From: CAZUGA01 sp964619885
GTDB lineage: Bacteria; Pseudomonadota; Gammaproteobacteria; Methylococcales; UBA1147
Reading direction: 5' to 3'
Assembly (NCBI GenBank): GCA_964619885.1
Contig: CAZUGA010000013.1
Span: 1-64,000, forward strand
DNA: 64,000 nt
Numbering within the stretch: position 1 is the stretch's first letter; the number at the start of each line of letters is the position of its first letter. Under the pieces are notes generated by a model. That model worked only from the letters and a program-made list of their open reading frames with translations, was not told the DNA's origin and did not search any database. Positions 28,325 through 37,239 of the stretch are shown one piece after another. The position numbers and the translations under genes were made by a program.

Positions 28325-29713
28325 ATGCGATTCAGATTTGCAATGGTAGCGCTAGGTCTGGTTTTTTTTCTTGCGTCCGGACTGACACAAGCATCCCAAT
28401 CGTGGGACATTCACAGTGCGGCTCATTTACCGGAATGGCTAAGATTCCATATCGACCATAGAACTCGATATGAAGCGGTGACCAATGGATTCCGAAGAAA
28501 CGCCAGGGGGGGCGATCAGGTACTGGCTTTTCGTACCAATGTATTTCTCGAGATAAACTATGAAGGTTTTCGTATAGGCGGAGAATTCATCGATTCAGCC
28601 GTTACTCTAGATGACGCCGGCACACCGATAAATACCACCCAAGTTGACAGAACCGACCTGTTGCAAGCCTATATAGGCTGGAGCAGCACTGATTTAGCAG
28701 GAACCGGACTTTCCGCCAACATCCAGGCGGGCCGCCAAACCATCGACTATGGCAGCCGCCGATTATTTGCTCGCAACCGGTTCAGAAATACGGTGAATAC
28801 ATTCTCTGGGCTGGATGCCAGTTTAAGCGACGCCGACAATTGGCGGTGGCGTAGTTTCTTTGTTTTGCCGGTATTGAGGCTACCCAATGATAGAGAATCA
28901 ATAGATCGGGGAATCGTCGAATTCGACGAAGCAAATACATCGGCAATTTTCACCGGTACCTTTCTCGGTATAAATAAACTACCGTTCCGCACAAAGGGCG
29001 AAGTTTATTTGTACTACCTCAACGAAAACGACTCTGCCAAATTCCAAACGACAAACCGGAGAATATTCAGCCCTGGCCTGCGTTGGTTTCGAAAACCTCG
29101 CACCTCGGAATTCGATTTCGAACTAGAAACGATCGTGCAAATTGGACGCTCCAGAGCAACGCGGAATGTAACCGATACCACCGACCTGGATCATTTTTCC
29201 TACCTGGGTCATGCCGCGCTCGGTTATAGCTTTGATTTGCCGTGGCGGCCCCGATTTATATTGCAATATGATTACGCCAGCGGCGACAAAACGCCAAATG
29301 ACGGCAAAAACGGTCGCTTCCAAACATTTTTTGGCGCCCGTCGTTTCGAATACGGTCCAACAGGGATTTGGGGGGCGTTTGCACGCGGGAACGTCAATTC
29401 GCCCGGTTACCGAATCAAGCTAAAACCAATGAAAAACCTTAGCGCGTTCTTGGCCCATCGGGCATTCTGGCTTGCTGAAAAAAGGGATACTTGGGTCGGC
29501 GCAAATCTTCGCGACCGCAGAGGTAGATCCGGAGATTTTATCGGACATCAAATGGAAATTCGGATACGCTGGAAGACACTACCAAAATTGCTAACTCTGG
29601 AAACCGGTTGGGCGCATTTGTTTAAAGGTCAATTCGCGAAAAATGCCCCCGGCTCCCCAGCCGATAAAAGCGATTCTGACTACTTTTACGTACAAACCAA
29701 GCTGCATTTTTAG
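28325..29713 (+). CDS. Alginate export-type outer-membrane porin
   Basis: 462 residues with a signal peptide (cut near TQA|SQS) and a beta-barrel rich in alternating aromatic strands, ending in YVQTKLHF. The segments LRFHIDHRTRYE, LQAYIGW and GRQTIDYGSRRLFARNRFRNT are typical of the alginate_exp family (AlgE-like). AlgE exports alginate, but many relatives are general porins, and no alginate genes are nearby. The molecule it carries is therefore not known. Confidence 0.8.
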   Translation: MRFRFAMVALGLVFFLASGLTQASQSWDIHSAAHLPEWLRFHIDHRTRYEAVTNGFRRNARGGDQVLAFRTNVFLEINYEGFRIGGEFIDSAVTLDDAGTPINTTQVDRTDLLQAYIGWSSTDLAGTGLSANIQAGRQTIDYGSRRLFARNRFRNTVNTFSGLDASLSDADNWRWRSFFVLPVLRLPNDRESIDRGIVEFDEANTSAIFTGTFLGINKLPFRTKGEVYLYYLNENDSAKFQTTNRRIFSPGLRWFRKPRTSEFDFELETIVQIGRSRATRNVTDTTDLDHFSYLGHAALGYSFDLPWRPRFILQYDYASGDKTPNDGKNGRFQTFFGARRFEYGPTGIWGAFARGNVNSPGYRIKLKPMKNLSAFLAHRAFWLAEKRDTWVGANLRDRRGRSGDFIGHQMEIRIRWKTLPKLLTLETGWAHLFKGQFAKNAPGSPADKSDSDYFYVQTKLHF

Positions 29714-29790
29714 CGCCGGTAACACTCGGATACATTACGCGACTTTGCAAAAAACCTTTGGCGTCTCGCTAGATTGATAATAGAAGCAGT

Positions 29791-30546
29791 CTAGTTTTCA
29801 TTGTGCACCGAATCCCCACGCTGTAGAAATAACTTTTGGTTCTCCCAGAACGTCGTTCCACTCAACGGCGCGACAGGTAGTGCTTGCTGTTTGGAAATCT
29901 GAGAAATCCACGCGGTCGGTACCGCGTAAAAATGCCCGCCACTGGCATCTTTCATCATAAACGTTGGAAGACCGAGCAAATGGCCATCCACATCGAATAA
30001 AGCACCACCGCTGGTGCCCCGCATAAACCCGGCATCGGTTTCAACGATCCAACTGGAAAGGTAAGGATAGCGTGCACTTACCACACCCCGGACCATGCTC
30101 AATCCCACCGCGCCGGGAAAACCGAAGACAAACACCTGTTGCCCGATTTCTGCATCCTCAACGTTCCCCAACTTCGCACTGGGTAGCCTGAGGTTTTGCG
30201 TATGCAATACGCAGACGTCTTTCGTCATCTCAACCGATTGGGCACTAACTTTGTAGCGGTTGATCCCTTTAATGACGGTAATTGATTGGGCCGAGCGGGT
30301 GACATGACAGTTAGTCGCTATTCGATTCGGCGCGACCACCACGCCGGAACCCATCGACACACGACCCGTTCTCGAATCCGCCATGACCTTGACTACACTG
30401 CGCCCCCAGGTCAGGTTGGGCAATATTTCAGCGTAGCTATCAACAGCATAAAAAGTCAGTAATACAACGAACAATACACCACGCACCAATGTTCTCCTCA
30501 ATGGATGGTTAGATCTGTAACCCGAACTAATCGACGCAAAAGGCAT
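29791..30546 (-). CDS. Trypsin-like serine protease (S1 family), exported
   Basis: From ATG 30546 the protein has about 251 residues; a GGGA element lies 9 nt upstream. A signal-like hydrophobic stretch (VLFVVLLTFYAVDSYA) is followed by an S1 domain. The triad is visible: H81 (NCHV), D110 (KDVCVLH) and S179 (GTSGGAL). No PDZ domain follows, unlike DegP. It is probably periplasmic. Its substrate is not known. It is convergent with the porin-like gene and divergent from the sprT-like gene. Confidence 0.82.
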   Translation of the reverse strand: MPFASISSGYRSNHPLRRTLVRGVLFVVLLTFYAVDSYAEILPNLTWGRSVVKVMADSRTGRVSMGSGVVVAPNRIATNCHVTRSAQSITVIKGINRYKVSAQSVEMTKDVCVLHTQNLRLPSAKLGNVEDAEIGQQVFVFGFPGAVGLSMVRGVVSARYPYLSSWIVETDAGFMRGTSGGALFDVDGHLLGLPTFMMKDASGGHFYAVPTAWISQISKQQALPVAPLSGTTFWENQKLFLQRGDSVHNEN

Positions 30547-30680
30547 GACATAAATCCCGTAGAAGCTAGATATTATTGCCGGTGCCGTTATAAAATCGGA
30601 TCCAACCTCCGGTATCGCTTTGGTCCGGCAAGACAACCCCGTTAAACTAACCGTGTGATCGACCCACCTTTAGCATTGTT

Positions 30681-31199
30681 ATGCGTCAAATAACCCCCAT
30701 AAACGATACCCAACAGCAACGTGTCATCGAACGAACCCGAAGTTACATTACACAAGCCCGCGAGATTTATGAACGGAATTTCGATTTTGTTCCAATCGCT
30801 TTCGATCTTGTAGGACGCGCGGCGGGGATGTACAAGGTCCGCAAAAAAGACCGGCTGATACGCTACAACCCGTATATTTTCGCCAAATTCTTTGATGATA
30901 ATCTGGCCACAACCGTGCCACACGAAGTGGCCCATTACATTACCGACCAGATTTACGGAATGCGCCATATTCGCCCACACGGCATTGAATGGCGATATGT
31001 CATGCATCGGTTTGGTTCCGACGACAAAGTCACCTGCGACTACGATCTAACCGGCATTCCCGTCAGAACACAGCGACAGCATCAATACCGTTGCGCATGC
31101 GGACCGCATATGCTCAGCAGCCATCGCCACAATAAAGTCAAGCGTGGCCAAACACAGTACTTTTGCAGAAAATGCAAACAAGTACTCAATCCGGATTAA
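30681..31199 (+). CDS. SprT family zinc metalloprotease-like protein
   Basis: 172 residues. The motif HEVAH (H81, E82, H85) is the SprT zinc site, and the C-terminus holds two Cys pairs (CxC after HQYR and CxxC in FCRKCK) that form a likely zinc ribbon. E. coli SprT is named for its effect on bolA transcription, and the eukaryotic relative Spartan cleaves DNA-protein crosslinks, but the bacterial role is unclear. Cytoplasmic, monocistronic, divergent from the S1 protease. Confidence 0.88.
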   Translation: MRQITPINDTQQQRVIERTRSYITQAREIYERNFDFVPIAFDLVGRAAGMYKVRKKDRLIRYNPYIFAKFFDDNLATTVPHEVAHYITDQIYGMRHIRPHGIEWRYVMHRFGSDDKVTCDYDLTGIPVRTQRQHQYRCACGPHMLSSHRHNKVKRGQTQYFCRKCKQVLNPD

Positions 31200-31268
31200 T
31201 TGGCTGAAAAAAACACCTGGCGAGTTCATCCGCACTCACACCAATGTTAATTCCTGAATTCGTTTGAT

Positions 31269-32288
31269 TCAAAATTTGTACGGATGCTGCGCGTCAAAAC
31301 CATGCACTTTAGCCTTCGGTTTGAAAAACGGTGGCTGCCAAGCTTCACTATTTGCGCCGGTTAAATATTTCGCCAGCCATATGGCTTGGTTGCGTATCGG
31401 CGTGACGTAGGCGTAAATCTTTCCATCAGAAAATTCTGCCACATCCCCGACCGCATAAATTCGCTCGTGATTTGTTGTTAAATTATCGTCGACCAGAATG
31501 CCGCGCCCGGTGGCCAAACCTGCGGCCTTTGCCAAGTCTACCCGGGGTTTGAAACCACAGGACACAATAATTCCGTCATAACCCGAAGCAGTGCCGTTTT
31601 GATGCAGAACGCCATATTTGCCGCCCTGTTTTTCGAATCCACCCACTGCGCAATCCAGTTGCACCGAAATATTATCGGCTTCAAGTAGCACAGCCAATGC
31701 ATCAGAATCTTCTTCCACCAACTGCCGTTCCATTAGTTTGGGCATCGCATGGAATAGATCCACTTGGTCACCCGCGGTCGCCAGATCGGACGCCACTTCG
31801 CAACCGATCAATCCTCCGCCTACGACCGCCCAATTTGGTGTATTACCCGCAGCTCGGATTTCACCGCGTAGACGCCTCAGCTGGATAAGGTCGGATAAAC
31901 TGTTGAACACGTAGAACAGATCCGCCTGCGGCACGAACGGCGGCGGCAGCAACGCCGCCGAGCCCATCGCAAAGACCAAATTATCATAGGCCTTGATCGA
32001 TTGGCCCGAATCATCCTGATAGGTCACATTGCCGGCGGCAGGGTCCACCTCTAGCACCTCGACACCGGCACGAATATCGATACCCGATTCACGTAATGCC
32101 TCGAACGAACGCATTATTATTTTGCTTTCGATATCTTCCCGGGTAAATCCGTGCGACAGCAATGGTCTGGAATAATAGCCGTGTGTTTCCTGAGTCAGCA
32201 GACAGACATTCGATTCAGGTGCCAGTTTTACCAGCTCCTGCGCCAAGGTCACCCCTCCGATACCGGAGCCGATAATTACCGTTTGCAC
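31269..32288 (-). CDS. FAD-dependent NAD(P)H-rubredoxin reductase
   Basis: 339 residues of the pyridine nucleotide-disulfide oxidoreductase family. The N-terminal FAD-binding motif GSGIGG (residues 8-13) is followed by the second NAD-binding motif (GGGLIGCEVA) and GDVAEF near the C-terminus. The start is GTG with GGAG about 7 nt upstream. A rubredoxin gene sits 58 nt upstream on the same strand, so this is probably its reductase, feeding electrons to a rubredoxin-dependent oxygenase or detoxification enzyme that is not in this window. Confidence 0.85.
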   Translation of the reverse strand: MQTVIIGSGIGGVTLAQELVKLAPESNVCLLTQETHGYYSRPLLSHGFTREDIESKIIMRSFEALRESGIDIRAGVEVLEVDPAAGNVTYQDDSGQSIKAYDNLVFAMGSAALLPPPFVPQADLFYVFNSLSDLIQLRRLRGEIRAAGNTPNWAVVGGGLIGCEVASDLATAGDQVDLFHAMPKLMERQLVEEDSDALAVLLEADNISVQLDCAVGGFEKQGGKYGVLHQNGTASGYDGIIVSCGFKPRVDLAKAAGLATGRGILVDDNLTTNHERIYAVGDVAEFSDGKIYAYVTPIRNQAIWLAKYLTGANSEAWQPPFFKPKAKVHGFDAQHPYKF

Positions 32289-32346
32289 ATAAATCTCCGT
32301 AAAAATATTTGGTCAGGCGCGGCCATAATCCCAGTTTGCAGTAAGA

Positions 32347-32514
32347 TTAGGCTGGATCAAAATCTTCTTTGGTCGCACCACACTCGGGGCACACCCAATC
32401 TTCCGGCACGTCTTCCCAACGCGTACCCGGTGCCACCCCGGTATCCGGATCACCCTCGGCCTCGTCGTAAACGTGCCCGCACACTACACAAACGTATTTT
32501 TTGAAATCCGCCAT
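32347..32514 (-). CDS. Rubredoxin
   Basis: 55 residues. The two knuckles CVVCG (about residues 9-13) and CPECG (about 42-46) give the four Cys ligands of the single iron site, and the middle GDPDTGVAPGTRWEDVPEDW is a classic rubredoxin core. AGGAG lies 8 nt before the ATG. It is a one-electron carrier in the cytoplasm. The reductase gene follows 58 nt later. Rubredoxin pairs of this kind serve alkane hydroxylases or oxidative-stress enzymes; the partner is not visible here. Confidence 0.95.
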   Translation of the reverse strand: MADFKKYVCVVCGHVYDEAEGDPDTGVAPGTRWEDVPEDWVCPECGATKEDFDPA

Positions 32515-32752
32515 TCCCAGTCTCCTGCGTCAATAATAAAAATGATTTGCACCGCGGATAAATATCGGTCAAGTCCGCGGACGCGTTATTCTCTAATAAA
32601 TACCCAAGCAAGGTAAACAGAAACCTACATAATTTCGCAAATCGGCGGGTCGTCGACTCTGGAACTTCAAATCAAATTGCAGGTAAACCATTGGCACTGC
32701 AAGCTAATCCGCTGCGCGTTTGAGCCTGAATTGCCCGGCTTAAAGTACCTAG

Positions 32753-33808
32753 CTATTCGCCGCCCAATTTCTGTTTTTCCGCCACTGTAGAGCGACGCAA
32801 TCGGTACAAATGCCAGTCTGGTTCGCCCACTAACCGGCACATGCCGTATCTAAACGACGGGATAAACCCAAGAATTACGAACCGCAGATCGCTAAACCAA
32901 ACGCAACTCTCCCCGGGCGTAGTATCCACCCGGTAGATCCAGGCCAAGCGGGCGAATTCTTGAAAATTAGCGAATTTTGGTCTGTCCTATACTTGCAAAA
33001 TCAACGCGCGTTGATGAACCTCGCCAAATTTCTCAAGCCGGGACCATTCCAATTGATCGGACCGAGCATAATCGGCCAACTCGGGATAAATATCGATTTT
33101 TTTAACGGTCGCGTTCAAGTTAGGTGGCAACAAACTCAGATGAGCAATCTGGTAATCACCCGGCCGTTCGACCACCAACTTCCAATGCCACGGAGAAATC
33201 GGCTGCGGCAAAGCATGAACGCTGTAGTCATCTCCGCTGTGCAACCGGGCATAATCTCTGCCGATATCGGCGGCCATCGATTGCAGATAAGCTTGACCGA
33301 TCAAACACAAACCCAAACCCAAGACACCCCAACGCGCCCAACTTCGCCGATAATAACTGCCCAGCAAGGCGCTCGCAGCAGCCAGCGCAAACCAGGGATC
33401 TAAATCGAAATTTAGCGATAAAGCTGCTCGATAGCGGTTCAAAGGAGCAAAAATCTGCGTGCCGTAAACGGTGCAAAGATCCAATGCGATATGCGAAAGC
33501 ATTCCCAATGCACAAAGTAGAACGCATTGTTTGAAATGCTGACGCCTGTAGCCGATCCAACTGATCAAGCTGCCCAGTAACAGCGCCCAAAGCGGCAGCA
33601 TGATCAGCGAATGCGTAATGCCCCGATGCCATTGCGTAATGAAGAGGTACGGATTGACCCAAAAACTCAGGTAGTCAATATCCGGAAACATTGCCGCGGC
33701 TGCGACAATCAATGCTTTCCCAGTTTCGCTTATGCCACCATCCGTTGATTTCCTGGTAACCGCCCGGGCCAACAATACGCCGACGACTCCGTGCGTAATC
33801 GTATCCAA
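32753..33808 (-). pseudogene. DUF457/YdjM-type membrane metal-dependent hydrolase, interrupted by an in-frame TAG
   Basis: The first 273 codons (TTG start at 33808) encode a multi-helix membrane protein with the family motifs MDTITHGVVG, FPDIDYL and HRGITHS, which supply the metal ligands. At 32987-32989 a TAG stops the frame. The same frame then continues for 78 codons (DRPKFANFQEFARL, IYRVDTTPGESCVWFSDLRF, FRYGMC, WHLYRLRR) and ends at 32753. The second part is the soluble C-terminal domain of this family, so the full gene would encode about 352 residues. A sequencing error or amber readthrough cannot be excluded, but a nonsense mutation is simplest. Confidence 0.75.
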
Positions 33809-33875
33809 AATCCGATATTAGAATGACAGCGGATAGCCCCGCAGCCAAATGACCGCGACCCATAGAAAAGTGGGA

Positions 33876-34487
33876 TTAATATCGCAGCACATCGAAAAAG
33901 CGCATCGCGCGTTCCGCGCCAGACAATTGCTTTCGTAGAAACTTTCGGGTTTTGTCGAAATGGCGTGAATCATCGTACAACCAACAGAAAAACGAGCGTA
34001 GATAGATCGCGGTCAATCCGGTTTCCTCCAGAACCCGCAGAAGATTTGCCGTTTCCAGGCGCGCTGCCTCCCTAAACCATTGCACGGTTCGGCTGATTCT
34101 CATTATGCCCAAGACCTGCAAATGGATATGCCCAAATTCAAGTTTGTAGCACAACATTTGCCGGGTTAAGCGTTGATGCGTAGATAACGCATCGAACCAA
34201 TACATCATCACGTAATGTAAGCGTTTGGCCTGGCTTAACCCAAAAAATTCCGGTGCGGCGTCCATCCGCAACAGCGCTTGATCGGCCCGATCGAACCAGG
34301 CCTCGACCAAATCATCTTTTTGCGGGTAATATTCGCGAATCTGGTCCAGGCTGATGCCCAAAGATTCGGCGACATCGTACAGGTGCAGCTTTTCCCAGGA
34401 TCGCGCATCACCCAATTCCAGCGCCATTTCCAGAATCTTCTCAGCCAGATCATCGCTGTTTTTCTGTCGTTGAGCGGTACCGTTCAT
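33876..34487 (-). CDS. TetR/AcrR family transcriptional regulator
   Basis: About 203 residues from ATG 34487 (the frame is open to 34523). The N-terminal 60 residues hold a TetR-type helix-turn-helix (SWEKLHLYDVAESLGISLDQIREYYPQ region), and the rest is an all-helical ligand or dimer domain that I do not recognise. It probably represses a nearby or its own promoter. The gene is on the same strand as, and upstream of, the interrupted DUF457 gene by about 70 nt; regulation of that gene is possible but not shown. Confidence 0.75.
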   Translation of the reverse strand: MNGTAQRQKNSDDLAEKILEMALELGDARSWEKLHLYDVAESLGISLDQIREYYPQKDDLVEAWFDRADQALLRMDAAPEFFGLSQAKRLHYVMMYWFDALSTHQRLTRQMLCYKLEFGHIHLQVLGIMRISRTVQWFREAARLETANLLRVLEETGLTAIYLRSFFCWLYDDSRHFDKTRKFLRKQLSGAERAMRFFDVLRY

Positions 34488-34661
34488 TAGCCACGCCGTT
34501 AGGATTGAATTCACTGTCAACACAAAAACGTGCTTCAGTTTACCCCGTTATAGCATGGACCCGTCAATCGGAAAGACAGTTCCGACCAGTAGGCTAGTAA
34601 TCGGACAATAAGCGAGTTTGCCTAAGACCCGACGAAAAATATAACGCCGTATTTGATTGAG

Positions 34662-35660
34662 CTAAACCGCGTCAGGAATCATAGGTACCCGGCGTCTACG
34701 CAATAACTGAATCACCAGAAAAACCCCGATAATCAACCATACTGCGGCGGGTTCAGGAACGTTTTTGAATTGGTAGTCATTGATCTGACCACTCAGATCC
34801 TGGGTATCCCCGCCCCTGAACGATCCGGCTATCAGTTGTCCGTCAATATGGCCGTCGTAAAAATTGACCAAGGCCTGCGGTGCCAACACGCTGGCTTTAA
34901 CCCCAATCGCAAAAATATCCAGGTTGATGGCTTCGAAAAAGTTAAACAGCACGCCTTGTGTCTGCGACCCGTCGTGCCGAAATGGGCCATTGTTATCCGG
35001 AACCCGCGCACCGTTCCTGAAAAAGCCGAAATTGGATAGTTCCGCGCTTTGCCCGCTGACGTTCACAATCACATTCGCATTCGACGGCGCATCGATATAA
35101 AACGCAGAAACATTGGCCAACTCACTATCGGTCAACGTAAACACATTAAGACCGGCGCTACCGCTCAGAAACAATTCGCCGTATTGATTCAAAGTTTTGG
35201 AGCCGGATTGAGATAATCCCGACAAACCGCTAGATAATCCGGATAAATGAATTGCGGCAGCATTGAAATCAATAGGGTTACCAGGAATAAAGCTGCCATT
35301 CGGGGTATTCGGATCATTCGAATAAAACCCAACCGAGTTATCGAACGGATTGGTCGTATCACTACTGCGCGCGTTACCGTTGTATATCCGGCCATTCTTG
35401 AAATCGATCTGTCCGCCAACAACCAAATCGTCTCGCGTACCGTTAGAGTTACTCAATTGCATACCCACGGAATAATCCCGAAGGGCCACATTTCCGGCGA
35501 CAGCCAGCCGACCTTCAACATCCGAGTTTTGGGCTCTAATATCGCCCAGCACGAAAGCATTAAAATCGCGAGCCATGCCAAAATCGATTGGCATGGCTTG
35601 TAATTCTATGGCCGAAAACGACAGCGCTAAAACACTCAGGAGATAGATTCCGCTCCGCAT
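34662..35660 (-). CDS. Choice-of-anchor A family protein with PEP-CTERM signal
   Basis: About 332 residues (ATG 35660, AGGA upstream). A signal peptide (cut after about LQA) is followed by a choice-of-anchor A domain (FNAFVLGDI, DVEGRLAVAGN, GMQLSN patterns). The C-terminus carries a PEP-CTERM sorting signal: VPEPAAVW, a hydrophobic helix, then RRRR. In such bacteria exosortase EpsH/XrtA cleaves at this site and the protein is attached in extracellular polymer. No exosortase is in the window, so the sorter must be elsewhere. It is probably a surface or matrix protein. Confidence 0.85.
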   Translation of the reverse strand: MRSGIYLLSVLALSFSAIELQAMPIDFGMARDFNAFVLGDIRAQNSDVEGRLAVAGNVALRDYSVGMQLSNSNGTRDDLVVGGQIDFKNGRIYNGNARSSDTTNPFDNSVGFYSNDPNTPNGSFIPGNPIDFNAAAIHLSGLSSGLSGLSQSGSKTLNQYGELFLSGSAGLNVFTLTDSELANVSAFYIDAPSNANVIVNVSGQSAELSNFGFFRNGARVPDNNGPFRHDGSQTQGVLFNFFEAINLDIFAIGVKASVLAPQALVNFYDGHIDGQLIAGSFRGGDTQDLSGQINDYQFKNVPEPAAVWLIIGVFLVIQLLRRRRVPMIPDAV

Positions 35661-35863
35661 CAAATTTCCTCATTAAGTTAGAAAGTTGAGTACTTATGTG
35701 TACTCAGATTAATATGAGCAAAAATCCTGCCATATTTTTTTATCTTAAATATGAGCAACCTACAACAAGCTTATGATTTTATGTCTATAATCTGTAAAAA
35801 TTTTTGACGGTTTTTCAGCGCTCTAAACGCTTAGATCTGGCAAAAAGGTTTCGAGCTATCGGT

Positions 35864-37033
35864 TTATTTATTCAAATCCGTAATGGGCATGGGTAAATGG
35901 ACATGACCCGACATCAAGGTCCTAGCGGTCCGCAGAATCGAAGCACTCTTGGGCCGTCCAAATTGGTTGGTTCCGTACATCGATGCTTCCGCATCCATGG
36001 TTCCGGCGCTGTGCCCTATTCTTAGGCTTTTTGTTAACCGTTTATTGCGCGGGCATTCAGCGACTAAAGTACCCGGTATCGCTGAGGCAACCGCCAATGC
36101 AATGGCCCCGGTGCCGGTAAACGCGTGGTGCAGCCGCCCCATCGAAAATATTCTGGTACATATATCGATTTGCCCGGCTGGAATATCGGTACCGTCGGTT
36201 GCGGTATATGTTTCGGGCGGGCAGACCCACGCCAGCTTGGGCGTTCCCGGTTGCTTGCGCGCTGCGGAAATATCCGGGCATAGTTTCATCGCGACCGATG
36301 CGGCGCATCTGATCGCTTCGACCCGTTGCAGAAGATCAATATTTCTATTGATTTGGTCTGGCAATTCGGTGCCAGTCAAACCCAATTGGTCGGGCTGTAC
36401 AATTACCGTGGGATTACCCGCGTTCATCAGGCTCACCGGAATTAAGCCGACACCATCTATCGCCAATTCATCCTGCGCTTTGCCGGTCGGCAATGCACTA
36501 CCGCCGGGCCCGTCACCCGGATCCATAAATTCCACCCGGATTGCCGCGCCCGTGCCAGGCACACCGGCGATGGCATAATCGCCCGAAGTGATCACAGCCT
36601 GTTTATCCGACGGCACATGAATCCGAATCGCTTTATCCAAATTAGCCTGCCATACGCGTACTATCGTGGTTGGTTCAGTAGGTACGACCAAACCCTGCTC
36701 TACCGCGAATACACCCACCGCCGAGGACAAATTGCCGCAATTGCCCGAATAGTCGATGACCGCTTGCTCGATAGCGACGTGGCCGAATAGGTAATCAATA
36801 TCGCAGTCGTCTCGCTGCGAAGGCCGGATGATCACCACCTTACTGGTGCTTGACGTGGCCGCGCCCAGCCCGTCTATTTGCTTGCCGTACGGATCCGGGC
36901 TTCCGATAGCGGACAGCAGAACACGATCTCTGTCAGCAACATCCTGGGGTAAATCTTTAGCCTGAAAGAACAAACCCTTGCTAGTACCCCCACGCATCAA
37001 CACCGCGGGCAAACTTTGGTTGTTATAGCTCAT
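35864..37033 (-). CDS. PrpF-family protein (2-methylaconitate isomerase type)
   Basis: 389 residues. The start LPAVLMRGGTSKGLFF, the segment IGSPDPYGKQIDGLGAATSS and the SGNCGNLSSAVG segment (with C97 near the active site) fit the PrpF/4-oxalomesaconate tautomerase family. PrpF converts trans- to cis-2-methylaconitate beside AcnD in propionate breakdown. Neither prpC, prpB nor acnD is near, so the substrate is uncertain; it could be another aconitate-like compound. Monocistronic. Confidence 0.8.
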   Translation of the reverse strand: MSYNNQSLPAVLMRGGTSKGLFFQAKDLPQDVADRDRVLLSAIGSPDPYGKQIDGLGAATSSTSKVVIIRPSQRDDCDIDYLFGHVAIEQAVIDYSGNCGNLSSAVGVFAVEQGLVVPTEPTTIVRVWQANLDKAIRIHVPSDKQAVITSGDYAIAGVPGTGAAIRVEFMDPGDGPGGSALPTGKAQDELAIDGVGLIPVSLMNAGNPTVIVQPDQLGLTGTELPDQINRNIDLLQRVEAIRCAASVAMKLCPDISAARKQPGTPKLAWVCPPETYTATDGTDIPAGQIDICTRIFSMGRLHHAFTGTGAIALAVASAIPGTLVAECPRNKRLTKSLRIGHSAGTMDAEASMYGTNQFGRPKSASILRTARTLMSGHVHLPMPITDLNK

Positions 37034-37239
37034 AATTATAGTCAGAAAATTTACGACAATACACTAAAGTCATTTGATAGGTTGATTGACCGAGGGTCAT
37101 CCAAGCATTAACAACGCGAAATGCGCGAAATTGGTTATAATAATCCTAAGCGCGCGGGTGTCGAACTTCTAGCACAAAAATAACACCAACGGCCCATTGA
37201 TTTTTCTGTCGCTGTTCCGAATATACGTAGGTAGTTTAA

